Of a DNA stretch of 64,000 nucleotides, positions 16,065 to 25,595 are shown one piece after another. This DNA comes from Caulobacteraceae bacterium UBA3198. GTDB taxonomy: Bacteria > Pseudomonadota > Alphaproteobacteria > Caulobacterales > Caulobacteraceae. The stretch lies in assembly GCA_002363865.1 (NCBI GenBank), contig DEWY01000006.1:1-64000 (forward strand), written 5' to 3'. The translations under genes and the position numbers were made by a program. Position 1 is the stretch's first letter. Every line of letters begins with the position of its first letter. Below the pieces are notes generated by a model. That model was not told where the DNA came from and ran no database searches. It saw nothing but the letters and a program-made list of their open reading frames with translations.

Positions 16065-18311
16065 ATGTACGCTGTCATCACCTGCCTGCGCGACGAGCAT
16101 GATTTGCGGCTGGTCCTGATCGCCGCCGTCATCTGCATCGTCTCGGCCCTGGCCGGATTCGGCAGCTATCATCGGGCGATCGCAGCCCGCCGCGCGGCCG
16201 TCTGGATGTTGGGACCGGGCCTTATCGCGGGAATGGGCGTATGGGCCACCCACTTCATGGCCATGCTCGCCTACCAGCCCATGATGGACATCGGCTACCA
16301 GTTGGACCTGACCCTGGGCTCGATGATCGCGCCAGTTCTGGGCATGAGCGCGGCCTTCGTTCTTGTCAGGGGGCGCGCCGCCCCCGAACTCGCTTTGGCG
16401 GGCGGGCTTGTTGCAGGCCTGTCGGTGGCGGTGATGCACTTCATGGGGGTCGCCGCGGTCAGACTGCCCGCCGTCGTGACGTGGGACTATGTCCTCGCAG
16501 CGATCGCCTGCGTGGTCTGTGTCGCTGGCGCAAGCCTCGCCTTTCTGGTCGACCAAGGGCGCGCCCGCGAACGCCGCGCAGGCCCGTTGCTGATGGCGGC
16601 GGCGATCTGCAGCCTGCACTTCACGGCCATGGGGGCGGTGATCCTCCGCCCCGACGCCAGCCTGTCTCTGGAAGGCGACCTGATCAGCCGGCAGACCCTT
16701 GCCCTGGCCACTGGCTGCGCCGTACTCCTCATCCTGGGCGCAGCCGTGGCTATCCAGTTGGTGGAACGGCTCACTCAGAGGGCGACTCTCAGCGCCCTTG
16801 CCGGCGCCTTGGACAGCGCCCCGTCAGCGCTTGCGTTCTTCGACGGCGCTCAGCGACTCATCTTCTGGAACGCGCCCTATGCTCGCGCCTTGGCCCTTTA
16901 TGGCGTTGAGCCGCAGGAGGGGATGTCCATCGCCACGATCGGTCAGCGCTTGTCGGCCTCAGAGCCCCTTCAAGGGAGCCTGAAAGGCGGAGGCCTCTCT
17001 CGTCGGTCGCTGGAAAAGATTGTCGCCCAGGGCGTGTTCCCAACCCCAGATGGGCGGATGTCTAGGATCGAAGTTGGAGACACGCCGGACGGCGGCTTTG
17101 TCCTGGTGATGCACGACGTCACCGAGCAGACCATGGCCACCCAGGCCCTGGCGCGGGCCCGCGACGCCGCCGAAGCCGCCAGTCGGGCCAAGAGCGACTT
17201 CTTGGCCAATATGAGCCATGAGGTCCGCACCCCCCTGAATGGCGTCCTTGGCATGGCGCAGGTGATGGAGCGCCATCCTCTGAGCGACGCCCAGCGCGAG
17301 CGACTGTCGATTATCCGGGAGTCCGGCGCGACCTTGCTAACCCTTCTGGACGACGTGCTGGACATCGCCAGGATCGAGACGGGCCGCCTGGAACTGGAGT
17401 CTCAGGACTTCGACCTGGCGGCGCGGGTGCAGGCCGCCTGTGCGCCCTTTGTCCCGGAAGCCGAGGCCAAGGGGGTCACCTTCGCCGTGGAAATCTCCCC
17501 GGACATCCAAGGGTTCTGGCGCGGAGACGGGGCGAGAATCGCTCAGATGGTCACGGCCCTGGTTTCCAACGGGCTCAAGTTCACCGAACACGGCGAGGTG
17601 CGGGTGCACGTCACCCATAAGCTAGACCTCGGGGTCGCCATCACGATTACGGACACCGGCGTCGGCATGGCGGAGGAGGATCTTGGGCGGCTCTTCGAAC
17701 CCTTCGCCCAGGCCGACGCGTCGGCGACGCGCAGATACGGTGGCGCGGGACTAGGGCTGACCATGACCCATCACCTCGCCAGCATGATGGGCGGAACGCT
17801 TCAGGCCGCCAGTCGGATCGGCGACGGCTCGACCTTCACCCTGGCCCTGCCCCTCTCGCGGGGCGCGCCCACCGAGGCTCCGGAACGTGAAGATCCGCCT
17901 CCGCTTCGGATCCTGGCGGCGGAGGACAATCCCACCAACCAGCAGGTCCTGACCGCTCTTCTGGGACCCCTGGGGGCCGATCTTGTTCTCGTGGACAACG
18001 GTCGGGCGGCAGTGGAGGCTTTTAGCCATGGCGGCTTCGAGCTGGTCCTGATGGACATTCAGATGCCTGGGATGAACGGGATCGAAGCGGCCCGTGCGAT
18101 CCGCGCTCGGGAGGCCGAGCAGGGCATGCGACGGACGCCCATCCTGGCGGTCACCGCCAACGTCATGACCCATCAGCTGCAGGAGTACAGCGCCGTGGGA
18201 ATGGACGGCGCAGTGGCCAAGCCTCTGCGGGGCGAAGCCCTCTTGCAGGCCATTATGACTGCGCTAGGCGCAACCGAGCTGGCCGACGCCCGTTCGGTGG
18301 CGGGGGGCTGA
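16065..18311 (+). CDS. Hybrid sensor histidine kinase with MHYT membrane sensor
   Basis: The N-terminal ~220 residues are a seven-TM MHYT sensor with three His/Met motifs (ATHFMAM, VMHFMGV, SLHFTAM) thought to bind copper or a diatomic gas. A PAS-like domain follows (about 245-350). HisKA comes next with His385 (MSHEVRTPLNGVLGM), then the ATPase domain (DTGVGM, GAGLGLTM). Last is a receiver domain with phospho-acceptor Asp664 (LVLMDIQMPGMNG). AGGAGG precedes the start. No Hpt or cognate regulator gene is adjacent. MHYT usually sits on diguanylate cyclases; its use in a hybrid kinase is less common. Confidence 0.9.
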   Translation: MYAVITCLRDEHDLRLVLIAAVICIVSALAGFGSYHRAIAARRAAVWMLGPGLIAGMGVWATHFMAMLAYQPMMDIGYQLDLTLGSMIAPVLGMSAAFVLVRGRAAPELALAGGLVAGLSVAVMHFMGVAAVRLPAVVTWDYVLAAIACVVCVAGASLAFLVDQGRARERRAGPLLMAAAICSLHFTAMGAVILRPDASLSLEGDLISRQTLALATGCAVLLILGAAVAIQLVERLTQRATLSALAGALDSAPSALAFFDGAQRLIFWNAPYARALALYGVEPQEGMSIATIGQRLSASEPLQGSLKGGGLSRRSLEKIVAQGVFPTPDGRMSRIEVGDTPDGGFVLVMHDVTEQTMATQALARARDAAEAASRAKSDFLANMSHEVRTPLNGVLGMAQVMERHPLSDAQRERLSIIRESGATLLTLLDDVLDIARIETGRLELESQDFDLAARVQAACAPFVPEAEAKGVTFAVEISPDIQGFWRGDGARIAQMVTALVSNGLKFTEHGEVRVHVTHKLDLGVAITITDTGVGMAEEDLGRLFEPFAQADASATRRYGGAGLGLTMTHHLASMMGGTLQAASRIGDGSTFTLALPLSRGAPTEAPEREDPPPLRILAAEDNPTNQQVLTALLGPLGADLVLVDNGRAAVEAFSHGGFELVLMDIQMPGMNGIEAARAIRAREAEQGMRRTPILAVTANVMTHQLQEYSAVGMDGAVAKPLRGEALLQAIMTALGATELADARSVAGG

Positions 18312-18401
18312 GCGGCGGGCGCTACAACCCGCCGTTTCGACGATTCCGATGGTCCTTCACGCCCCAGGCGTGAGAGCCTGCCTCCCCAGCCGGAGATTCA
18401 G

Positions 18402-19685
18402 ATGTTCAGATCGCTCAGCGTCCTCGTGCTCGCCGCCCTGGTCGGCGGGCTTGTCCTGGGCGCGGTCATCCATGCGACGGAGTCGCCGGTCCTGACCACG
18501 GGCGCGGAGACCTTTGAGGCGGTCGGCGCCCTGTGGCTCAACGCCCTGCGCATGACCATCGTGCCCCTGGTCTTCTCCCTGCTGGTCACCGGCGTCGCCT
18601 CAGCGGCGGATGCTGCGGCCACCGGCCGGCTGGCGGCGCGGGCCTTTGCGATCTTCGCCGCAGTCCTGGTGGTCGCCGCTCTCTATGGGGCGGGCGCCAT
18701 GAACGGCTTCCTGGCGCTCTGGCCCATCGATCCAGCCGGCGCTGCGGCCCTGACCAGCGCGGCCCAGGCCGGCGAGGTGGTCGCTACCCCCACCGGCTTG
18801 CGCGAGTGGCTGCCGACACTGGCCCCGGCCAATCCGGTCCGCGCCGCCGCCGAAGACGCCATCCTGCAGATCGTGGTCTTCGGGCTGGTCTTCGGCTTCG
18901 CCGCCACCCGCCTGCGGCACGATCTCCGCACCCCGCTGATCGCCTTCTTCCGGGCCATCTCGGAGACCATGATCATCATCGTGCGCTGGGTGCTGGTGGC
19001 CGCGCCCCTGGGCGTCTTCGCCCTGGCCCTGGGGATCGGTCTGCGCACCGGCCTGGATGCAGCCGGGGTCCTGACCCAGTACGTCCTCATGGTCTCAGCC
19101 GTGGCCGTCGGCGCGTTGCTCATCCCCTACGCCCTGGTGGCTGTCCTGCGCGGCCAGGACCTCGGTCGCTTCGCCCGGGCCTGTGCGCCGGTGCAGGTCC
19201 TGGCCTTCAGCACCCAGAGCTCGCTCGCCTGCCTGCCGGCCATGGTTGAGCGCACCCGCGACGAGCTGGGCGGCTCGGCCAGGGTGACCGGCGTGGTCCT
19301 GCCCCTGGCGGTGGCGGTGTTCCGCATGACGAGCCCGGTGGCCAATCTGGCGGTGGCCTTCTTTATCGTTCACCTCTACGGCCTGGAGCCCGGTGGCGGT
19401 CAGATCGCCGTGGCCATCGCCGTCTCCCTGGCGGTCAGCATCGGGACCGTGGGCCTGCCGGGCCAGATCTCCTTCTTCACCAGCATGGCGCCCATCTGCC
19501 TGGCGCTCGGCGCGCCCCTGGAGATCCTGGCCATCCTGCTGGCCGTGGAGGTGATCCCCGACATCTTCCGCACCGTGGGCAATGTCACCGCCGACATGGC
19601 CGTCGCCGCCGTGGTGTCCGACCCTGCTGACGCCGCAGTGGCCGACGACGCACGCATCCCTTCGCAGACTTCAGGCGTAGTCTAG
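18402..19685 (+). CDS. Dicarboxylate/amino acid:cation symporter (DAACS), copy 1
   Basis: A 427-aa secondary transporter with GltP-type architecture. N-terminal TMs include LNALRMTIVPLVFSLLVTGVA. HP1 reads AFSTQSSLACLPAM, the serine-rich re-entrant loop, and TM7/HP2 include AVFRMTSPVANLAVAFF. The usual NMDGT of TM7 is replaced by RMTSPV, so the substrate may differ from aspartate, glutamate or succinate. A second DAACS lies at 41348. Confidence 0.85.
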   Translation: MFRSLSVLVLAALVGGLVLGAVIHATESPVLTTGAETFEAVGALWLNALRMTIVPLVFSLLVTGVASAADAAATGRLAARAFAIFAAVLVVAALYGAGAMNGFLALWPIDPAGAAALTSAAQAGEVVATPTGLREWLPTLAPANPVRAAAEDAILQIVVFGLVFGFAATRLRHDLRTPLIAFFRAISETMIIIVRWVLVAAPLGVFALALGIGLRTGLDAAGVLTQYVLMVSAVAVGALLIPYALVAVLRGQDLGRFARACAPVQVLAFSTQSSLACLPAMVERTRDELGGSARVTGVVLPLAVAVFRMTSPVANLAVAFFIVHLYGLEPGGGQIAVAIAVSLAVSIGTVGLPGQISFFTSMAPICLALGAPLEILAILLAVEVIPDIFRTVGNVTADMAVAAVVSDPADAAVADDARIPSQTSGVV

Positions 19686-19724
19686 GGCGAGAGGCGTCGC
19701 CGACGCCGGAAGACGGAGACGCCT

Positions 19725-20516
19725 GTGCCCCTCTGGCAATTGCTGGCCCTCAACGCCCTGATCCTGGTCGCCGCCTATCTGCTGCTGTGGGCGATCGCCA
19801 TCCGCCTGCGCGACGTCAGCTTCATCGACGCCTGGTGGCCTATGGGCATGGCGTTGCTGGCCTGGACCAGCATGGCCCTGTCGGGCGGGTCAGGCCTGCA
19901 CGGCTGGATCCTCGCCCTGCTGGTCACCGCCTGGGCCCTGCGGCTTGGGCCGCACCTGATGCGCCGTTGGCGCGCCCATGGGGCCGATCGCCGTTATGAG
20001 GAGATGCTAGCCGATGGTCAGGCCCGCGGCTGGAGCTTTGGCCTTTCGGCCCTGGTCTTCGTCTTCGCCCCACAGATGCCCCTGCAACTGCTGGTCGCCC
20101 TGCCCGTCCAGATGGGCCAGGTGGAGACGCCGCTGGGCTTTGGCCCGCTGGCGATCATCGGGACGGCGCTCGCTGTGTTTGGCCTGGTCTTCGAGGCCAT
20201 CGGCGATGCGCAGCTCGACCGGTTCAAGTCCGACCCGGCCAACAAGGGCAAGGTGCTGGATACCGGTCTGTGGCGCTACACGCGCCATCCCAACTATTTC
20301 GGCGACGCCTGTCTGTGGTGGGGGCTCTATCTGGTGGCCGCCGAGACCGGCCTGGGCGTCTGGTCGTTCCTGGGTCCCATCCTCATCACCTTCCTGCTCA
20401 CCAAGGGCAGCGGCGCGCCCACGGTGGAGAAGGGGATGGAGAACCGGCGGCCCGAATACGCCGCCTATATCCGCCGCACCTCCGGCTTCATCCCCTGGCC
20501 GCCGCGCAAGGACTGA
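19725..20516 (+). CDS. DUF1295 (steroid 5-alpha-reductase-like) membrane protein
   Basis: A 263-aa membrane protein with about six TM segments. It has the DUF1295 marks: SFIDAWWPMG near the N-terminus, LGPHLMRRWRAHGADRRYEEM, and the C-terminal GLWRYTRHPNYFGDACLWWGLYL motif shared with isoprenylcysteine methyltransferase and steroid reductase folds. The start is a GTG at 19725, which has a GGAGA nearby. Probably an integral-membrane redox or methyl transfer enzyme; substrate unknown. Confidence 0.87.
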   Translation: MPLWQLLALNALILVAAYLLLWAIAIRLRDVSFIDAWWPMGMALLAWTSMALSGGSGLHGWILALLVTAWALRLGPHLMRRWRAHGADRRYEEMLADGQARGWSFGLSALVFVFAPQMPLQLLVALPVQMGQVETPLGFGPLAIIGTALAVFGLVFEAIGDAQLDRFKSDPANKGKVLDTGLWRYTRHPNYFGDACLWWGLYLVAAETGLGVWSFLGPILITFLLTKGSGAPTVEKGMENRRPEYAAYIRRTSGFIPWPPRKD

Positions 20517-20589
20517 GCCGCCCCGCATTGCCACGACCTCTCCCAGCCGCTTAGCTGCTCGGAAAGACCAGGATCAAGGAGCAGCGGCG

Positions 20590-22953
20590 ATGGGACGGCG
20601 ACTGGGACGAGGCGCGAGACGTGGCCTGATGGGCCTTGCCCTGGCCAGCTTGGCGGCGCAGGCCGCCGCCGAGCCCGCCCGCAGCGCCCGCCCGGTGGCG
20701 GGGCTTGAGGCGCCGGCCGAAATCCTGATCGACCGCTGGGGCATCTCCCACATATTCGCCGCCAGCGTCCGGGACGCCTTTTTCCTGCAAGGCTACAATG
20801 TCGCCCGCGACCGACTGTGGCAGGTCGACCTGTGGCGCAAGCGGGGTCTGGGTCTGCTGGCCGAGGATTTCGGGCCGGACTTCGCCGCCCAGGACCGGGG
20901 CTCGCGCCTGTTCCTCTACCGGGGCGATATGGACGCCGAATGGGCCGCCTACGGACCGGACGCCAAGGGCTATGCGGAGGCTTTCACCGCCGGGATCAAC
21001 GCCTTCGTCGCCGAGATCCGGGACGGCGCCCGTCCCCTCCCCGAAGAGTTCCAGATCGCCGGCAGCACCCCCGACCTTTGGGCGCCGGAAGATGTGGTGC
21101 GCATCCGCAGCCACGGCCTGACCCGCAACGCCGCCGCCGAGGTGGAGCGGGCCCGCATCACCTGCGCGGCCGGGCTCGAGGCCAACGCCCTCAATCGACG
21201 CCTGGAGCCCGACCATAGGCTGAGCGTGCCCGAAGGCCTCGATCCCTGCGCGATCCCAGCCGATGTGCTCAAGGACTACCGGCTGGCCACCCAGGGCGTG
21301 ACCTTCAAGGCGGGCCAGGTCGTAGCGGGAGCCGAAGACATCCCCGCTGACGCCATCGGCTCCAACAACTGGACTGTCGCGCCATCTCGCACCGCCACCG
21401 GTCGGCCGATCCTGGCCAATGATCCGCACCGGGCCCACGGCGTCCCCTCCCTGCGCTACATCGTCCATATGGAGGCGCCGGGCTTTTCGGCCATTGGAGC
21501 CGGCGAGCCGGCCCTGCCGGGCATCTCCATCGGCCACAACGGGACCATCGCCTTTGGCCTGACCATCTTCCCGGCCGACCAGGAAGACCTCTATGTCTAT
21601 GAGACCGATCCCCGCGATCCCAACCGCTACCGCTATGGCGAGGGCTGGGCGGCCATGGAGGTGGTCACCGAAACCGTCGCGGTCGCGGGCCAGGCGGCCC
21701 AGAGCATCGAGCTGAAGTTCACCCGCCACGGTCCCGTGGTCTTTGAAGACCCGGACAACCACCGGGCCTACGCCGTGCGCAGCGTCTGGAGCGACCCAGG
21801 GACCTCGGCCTATTTCGGGTCGTCCGACTATATGACCGCCAAGACCTGGGACGCGTTTTCCGGCGCCATGGGGCGGTTCGGGACGCCCAGCGAAAATCAG
21901 GTCTATGCCGACACCGCCGGCAATATCGGCTGGATCGCGGCCGGTCGCGTGCCCCTGCGCCAGGGTTGGGACGGCCTGATGCCGGTTCCCGGCGATGGCC
22001 GCTATGAGTGGAAGGGCTTCATGGCCGCGGCCGACCTGCCCAGTCGCTACAATCCGGACCAGGGTTGGCTGGCCACGGCCAACCAGTTCAATCTGCCGAC
22101 TGATTATCCGGCCGATCGTATGATCAGCTATGAATGGAGCAACCCGGCGCGGATGAGCCGTATCGCCCAGGTGCTGGAGGCCGATGACGACCTCACCCTG
22201 GCCGAGGCCATGGCCCTGCAGACCGATCCCACCAATGTGACGGCCGCCGACCTCGTCCCGCTGCTGAGCGACATCGCCGATCCCGAGCCGCGCCTGGCCC
22301 AGGCCATCGCCCTGCTGCAGGGCTGGGACGGGCGAACCGAGGCCGACAGCGCCGCGGCCGCCCTCTATGAGGTCTGGCTGTTCAAACATCTGGGCCAGGC
22401 CACGGTGCAGGCCGCCGCGCCCGCCGCAGCCCGCGCCCTCGTCGGCGGCGGCGACCAGCCCGCCATCAGCGCCTATCTGAACGCCGCCAGCCCCGCGGAA
22501 CGGGCGCCCATCCTGGCCGCCAGCCTGACCGCGGCCCTGGACGACGTCAGTCGGAGGCTTGGACCAGACCCCGCCACCTGGGCCTGGGGCGATCTGCATC
22601 AGGCCCGGTTTGAGCACGCGCTCGCGCCCCTGCTGTCTTCCGAGGCCGCCGAGCGGCTGGCCGTCGGCCCCGCCCCCATGGCCGGGACCATGCTGAGTCC
22701 GCTGGCGGCCAGCTGGCGGGCCAGCGACTATCGGGTGGTGTCGGGCGCCTCGTTCCGCATGGTCCTCGACGTGGGCGCCTGGGACAACAGCGTGGCGATC
22801 AATACGCCCGGCCAGTCCGGCGATCCGGCCAGTCCGCACTATCGCGACCTCTTCCCCCTATGGGCGAAAGGCGAATATGTGCCGCTGCTCTACAGCCGGC
22901 CCGCCATCGAAGCGGCGACGGAGACGGTCCTGACCCTGACGCCGGCCCCATAG
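20590..22953 (+). CDS. Penicillin acylase family Ntn-hydrolase
   Basis: A periplasmic amidase precursor of 787 aa. A signal peptide (about 1-28, ending AAQAAAE) precedes the alpha chain (EILIDRWGISHIFAAS, GYNVARDRLWQ). Autocleavage would occur before Ser258 of GSNNW, the nucleophile of the beta chain. NGTIAFGLT and ENQVYADTAGNIGW follow. ATG 20590 has AAGGAG upstream. Family members cleave acyl-homoserine lactones, penicillins or other amides; the residues here do not decide. It stands alone between DUF1295 and the guanidine cluster. Confidence 0.9.
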   Translation: MGRRLGRGARRGLMGLALASLAAQAAAEPARSARPVAGLEAPAEILIDRWGISHIFAASVRDAFFLQGYNVARDRLWQVDLWRKRGLGLLAEDFGPDFAAQDRGSRLFLYRGDMDAEWAAYGPDAKGYAEAFTAGINAFVAEIRDGARPLPEEFQIAGSTPDLWAPEDVVRIRSHGLTRNAAAEVERARITCAAGLEANALNRRLEPDHRLSVPEGLDPCAIPADVLKDYRLATQGVTFKAGQVVAGAEDIPADAIGSNNWTVAPSRTATGRPILANDPHRAHGVPSLRYIVHMEAPGFSAIGAGEPALPGISIGHNGTIAFGLTIFPADQEDLYVYETDPRDPNRYRYGEGWAAMEVVTETVAVAGQAAQSIELKFTRHGPVVFEDPDNHRAYAVRSVWSDPGTSAYFGSSDYMTAKTWDAFSGAMGRFGTPSENQVYADTAGNIGWIAAGRVPLRQGWDGLMPVPGDGRYEWKGFMAAADLPSRYNPDQGWLATANQFNLPTDYPADRMISYEWSNPARMSRIAQVLEADDDLTLAEAMALQTDPTNVTAADLVPLLSDIADPEPRLAQAIALLQGWDGRTEADSAAAALYEVWLFKHLGQATVQAAAPAAARALVGGGDQPAISAYLNAASPAERAPILAASLTAALDDVSRRLGPDPATWAWGDLHQARFEHALAPLLSSEAAERLAVGPAPMAGTMLSPLAASWRASDYRVVSGASFRMVLDVGAWDNSVAINTPGQSGDPASPHYRDLFPLWAKGEYVPLLYSRPAIEAATETVLTLTPAP

Positions 22954-22995
22954 GCCGTCGAAGGAGGGGCCGTCCTTCAGTACGGCCGCCGCGCT

Positions 22996-24189
22996 CTACA
23001 TTGAACGGGCCGGTTCCTTGGACTTGGCGGCGGCTTCGGCCGTCTTGTCGGCCTCGAACTCGTTCACCGCCTTGCGTTTGAACGGGTTCTCCTTGTGGAT
23101 CGGGAAATTGATCTTCAGTTCGCCGTGGACGATCTTCTTCCGGAGATGTTTGGCGCCGTGGACGCTGAAGCCGGCCAGATGGTCGCCGGCCACGATGCGG
23201 GTATAGCGGGAGGGGTTTTCCGCCGACACGAACTGCGGCAGCGGCTCGACCACCACGTCATAATCGACAGCGAAGAACAGCGGCATGGAGAAGCGCTCCT
23301 TGCCGGTGTTCACCACCCGGTGCTGGGTCGCCTTGAAGCGGCCGTTGGTCCAGCCCTCCAGCAGGTCGCCGATATTGACGATGAAGGCGCCTTCGATCGG
23401 CGGAGCGGCCACCCACTCGTCGGCCGCGTTCATCACCTGCAGGCCAGGCCCGCCCGTGTGGAGGATGGTGAAGCACTCGAAGTCCGAATGAGCCCCGATG
23501 CCCAGATGGTCGTTGTCCATGGGCCGGTCATTGGGCGGATAGTGCAGGAGCCTTAACTGCGACGGTGTCTTTTTGGTCCGCTCAAGGAAGAATTCTGGAT
23601 CGAGGTCCAGCCGCCGGGCGAAGGCCTCGAACAGCCGGTCGCCCACCTGACGCACGGCCTCGTAATAGGCCATCACCTCGTCGCGAAATCCGGGGATCCA
23701 GTCGGGCCACTGGTTGGGCACGAGCATCAGGTTGCCGGCCTTGAAGTCGGCGTCGTCCTCGGCGATCTCGATGGCCAGGTCAAAGGCCGCATGCAGGCGA
23801 GGCTTGGTCAGATAATCATTCTCAGGGCTGGGCTCCACCAACCGGTAAAGCTCCGGATCGCCGTCATCGTCCTCGTCGGACACCGGCACCCAGCCGCGGG
23901 TGCCCGGCGAATGGCGGATATGGACCTTTTCCCGCAGCTCACGCGGGGAATAGTGGAACTGCTTGGACAGCTCATAGGTCCGGTCGATCAACGACTGCGG
24001 CACCCCGTGGTTCTTGATATAGAAAAAGCCCACCGTCTCGCAGGCCCGACCGATCTCGGCCACGGTCGCAGCCTTGGCCGCGGGGTCGTCGCCGACCAGG
24101 GCGCCGATGTCGATCACGGGGATTTCGGAAAAGGCGAGGAGCTTGGCGCCCATCTCGCCGACGGCTTGAGGCTGATCGCCTGTGCTCAT
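22996..24189 (-). CDS. Isopenicillin N synthase-like 2-oxoglutarate/Fe(II) oxygenase (copy 1)
   Basis: A 397-aa oxygenase of the IPNS/ethylene-forming-enzyme superfamily. The N-terminal DIOX_N part (FSEIPVIDIGALV, GFFYIKNHGVP) is followed by the jelly roll with iron ligands His234 and Asp236 (GIGAHSDFECFTIL) and His290 (ATQHRVVN). RFSMPLFF supplies the Arg-x-Ser pair for 2-oxoglutarate. A Lys-rich tail extends beyond the fold. It is divergent from the PotDABC-like operon with a shared operator at 24307. Within this cluster I infer a guanidino-compound substrate, hydroxylated to release guanidine; not proven. Confidence 0.85.
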   Translation of the reverse strand: MSTGDQPQAVGEMGAKLLAFSEIPVIDIGALVGDDPAAKAATVAEIGRACETVGFFYIKNHGVPQSLIDRTYELSKQFHYSPRELREKVHIRHSPGTRGWVPVSDEDDDGDPELYRLVEPSPENDYLTKPRLHAAFDLAIEIAEDDADFKAGNLMLVPNQWPDWIPGFRDEVMAYYEAVRQVGDRLFEAFARRLDLDPEFFLERTKKTPSQLRLLHYPPNDRPMDNDHLGIGAHSDFECFTILHTGGPGLQVMNAADEWVAAPPIEGAFIVNIGDLLEGWTNGRFKATQHRVVNTGKERFSMPLFFAVDYDVVVEPLPQFVSAENPSRYTRIVAGDHLAGFSVHGAKHLRKKIVHGELKINFPIHKENPFKRKAVNEFEADKTAEAAAKSKEPARSM

Positions 24190-24306
24190 CTGAAGGCTCC
24201 ATGGAAGAGCGCGCAGGCCTGCGCGTCTGCGCCGCCGTTCGAACCTTGTCGAAGAATTCGAAGGGGCGCGCGGAGCCTGCGGCCGAACTGACCACATTCT
24301 CGCTCA

Positions 24307-24334
24307 GTAATACGAATTGCGCAAATCGTAGTCG
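24307..24334. promoter_or_regulatory. NikR-type dyad operator, oxygenase 1 / PotDABC promoter region
   Basis: GTAATA-CG, 12 bases, CG-TAGTCG: six-base half-sites 16 bp apart. It shares 21 of 28 positions with the site at 30697-30724 when that is read on the other strand. It lies 118 bases before the oxygenase start and 136 before the binding-protein gene. The rest of 24190-24469 has one self-complementary 14-mer (24377-24390) and no gene. Confidence 0.65.
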
Positions 24335-24469
24335 AGACGCGGGGGTCCGGCGCCCATCGTCCAAGCATTTCCTCCCGCCGCCCGGGCGGCCCCCGCCATT
24401 GCTTGCCAGAGCCGGGCGGCAGGTATCGGCTCAACCCATCCCGGCGGGGCGGCCAGTACGGAGGCGACC

Positions 24470-25585
24470 ATGAGCGCGACGGATCGACGTGGGGGGAAAC
24501 CGCTCTCTCGCCAGGGGCATATCGGACGCCGCGGCCTGTTGCTGGGGGCCGGGGCCGCGGGTCTGGCGCTTGCGACGGGATGTTCAGGTGCGGGCGACGG
24601 CGGGGGGCGGAGTCTTCGCGTTTCCGCCTATGGCGGCAATTTCGAACAGGCCCTGCGCGAGCACATCTACCCCCTGTTCACCGAAGCCACCGGCATCCGG
24701 GTGGAGTCCATGCCCCAGCCGGCGGGCCTGCAGTTCCTGTTGCAGCTGATCGAGGCCAACAAGGCAGGCCAGACCCCCATGGACCTCTGCATCAGCGCGC
24801 CGGTGGACGTGATGCGCGGCAATGCGGCTGGCCTCTGGCGGACCTATGACACCGCCCGCATCCCCAATCTCGCCAACCTCCCCGAAGCCTATGTGACGCG
24901 GGGCCCCGATGGGGTGGCGGCGATCGGCGCCGTCGGCTGGTTCTTCACCATGGTCACCAATCCGCAGGTCATCAACTCGACGCCGACCAGCTGGACCGAG
25001 CTGTGGGCGCCAGGCCGCCGCAACGCCTGGGGGCTGGCCGGCACGGGAGCCGGCCCCATGTTCGAGGTGACGGCCGCCACCTATTTCGATGGCCCCGACA
25101 TGCTCAACACCGAGGCGGGCATCCGCGCCTGCGTTGAGAAAATGGCCGGCCTCAAGCCCAACACCCGCCTGTGGTGGGAGAGCGAGGGGACGATGCAGAC
25201 CGCGCTCGAAAATGGCGAGGTCCAGGGCGGGGTCTATTTCGCCGATGTCGCCCAGACCCTGATCCAGAGCGGCGCGAACCTCGAGGTGGTCTTTCCCAAG
25301 GAAGGGCCGGTGATCGATTTCGGCAGCTGGTGCCAGCCCTCGGCCTCCACCAAGACCGAAGAGGCCCACGCGTTCATCAACTTCATGCTGAGCCCGCAGG
25401 CCCAGAACCTGATCGCCTCGCGCATGAACGCCCCGCCTCTGATCCGCGAAGACCTGCTCACCCTGGACGAGACGGTGCGCGCCAAGGTGACCAGCCCGAC
25501 CCCGCCCATCACCACCAATCTGGAGGCCCGACGGCTGCACATGGACCTGATGATGCGGGAATTCAGCCAGATGCTGGCGAGCTAG
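24470..25585 (+). CDS. PotD/PotF-like ABC transporter substrate-binding lipoprotein (Tat signal)
   Basis: A 371-aa periplasmic binding protein of the spermidine/putrescine class. A Tat motif (Arg20-Arg21 in GRRGLLLGAG) leads to a lipobox ATGC with Cys38. The mature part (LRVSAYGGNFEQALREHIYPLFTEATGIRVE, DLCISAPVDVM, EGPVIDFGSWCQPS, AHAFINFMLSPQAQ) matches cluster D polyamine-type binding proteins. First gene of a six-gene rightward run. The ligand is likely cationic; in this context a guanidino compound such as agmatine is possible. Confidence 0.88.
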   Translation: MSATDRRGGKPLSRQGHIGRRGLLLGAGAAGLALATGCSGAGDGGGRSLRVSAYGGNFEQALREHIYPLFTEATGIRVESMPQPAGLQFLLQLIEANKAGQTPMDLCISAPVDVMRGNAAGLWRTYDTARIPNLANLPEAYVTRGPDGVAAIGAVGWFFTMVTNPQVINSTPTSWTELWAPGRRNAWGLAGTGAGPMFEVTAATYFDGPDMLNTEAGIRACVEKMAGLKPNTRLWWESEGTMQTALENGEVQGGVYFADVAQTLIQSGANLEVVFPKEGPVIDFGSWCQPSASTKTEEAHAFINFMLSPQAQNLIASRMNAPPLIREDLLTLDETVRAKVTSPTPPITTNLEARRLHMDLMMREFSQMLAS

Positions 25586-25595
25586 GAGCGCGGCC

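Noticed and set aside
20551..22839. 762-codon open frame opposite the penicillin acylase gene
   Set aside because: Antisense shadow; low-complexity composition and no motif.
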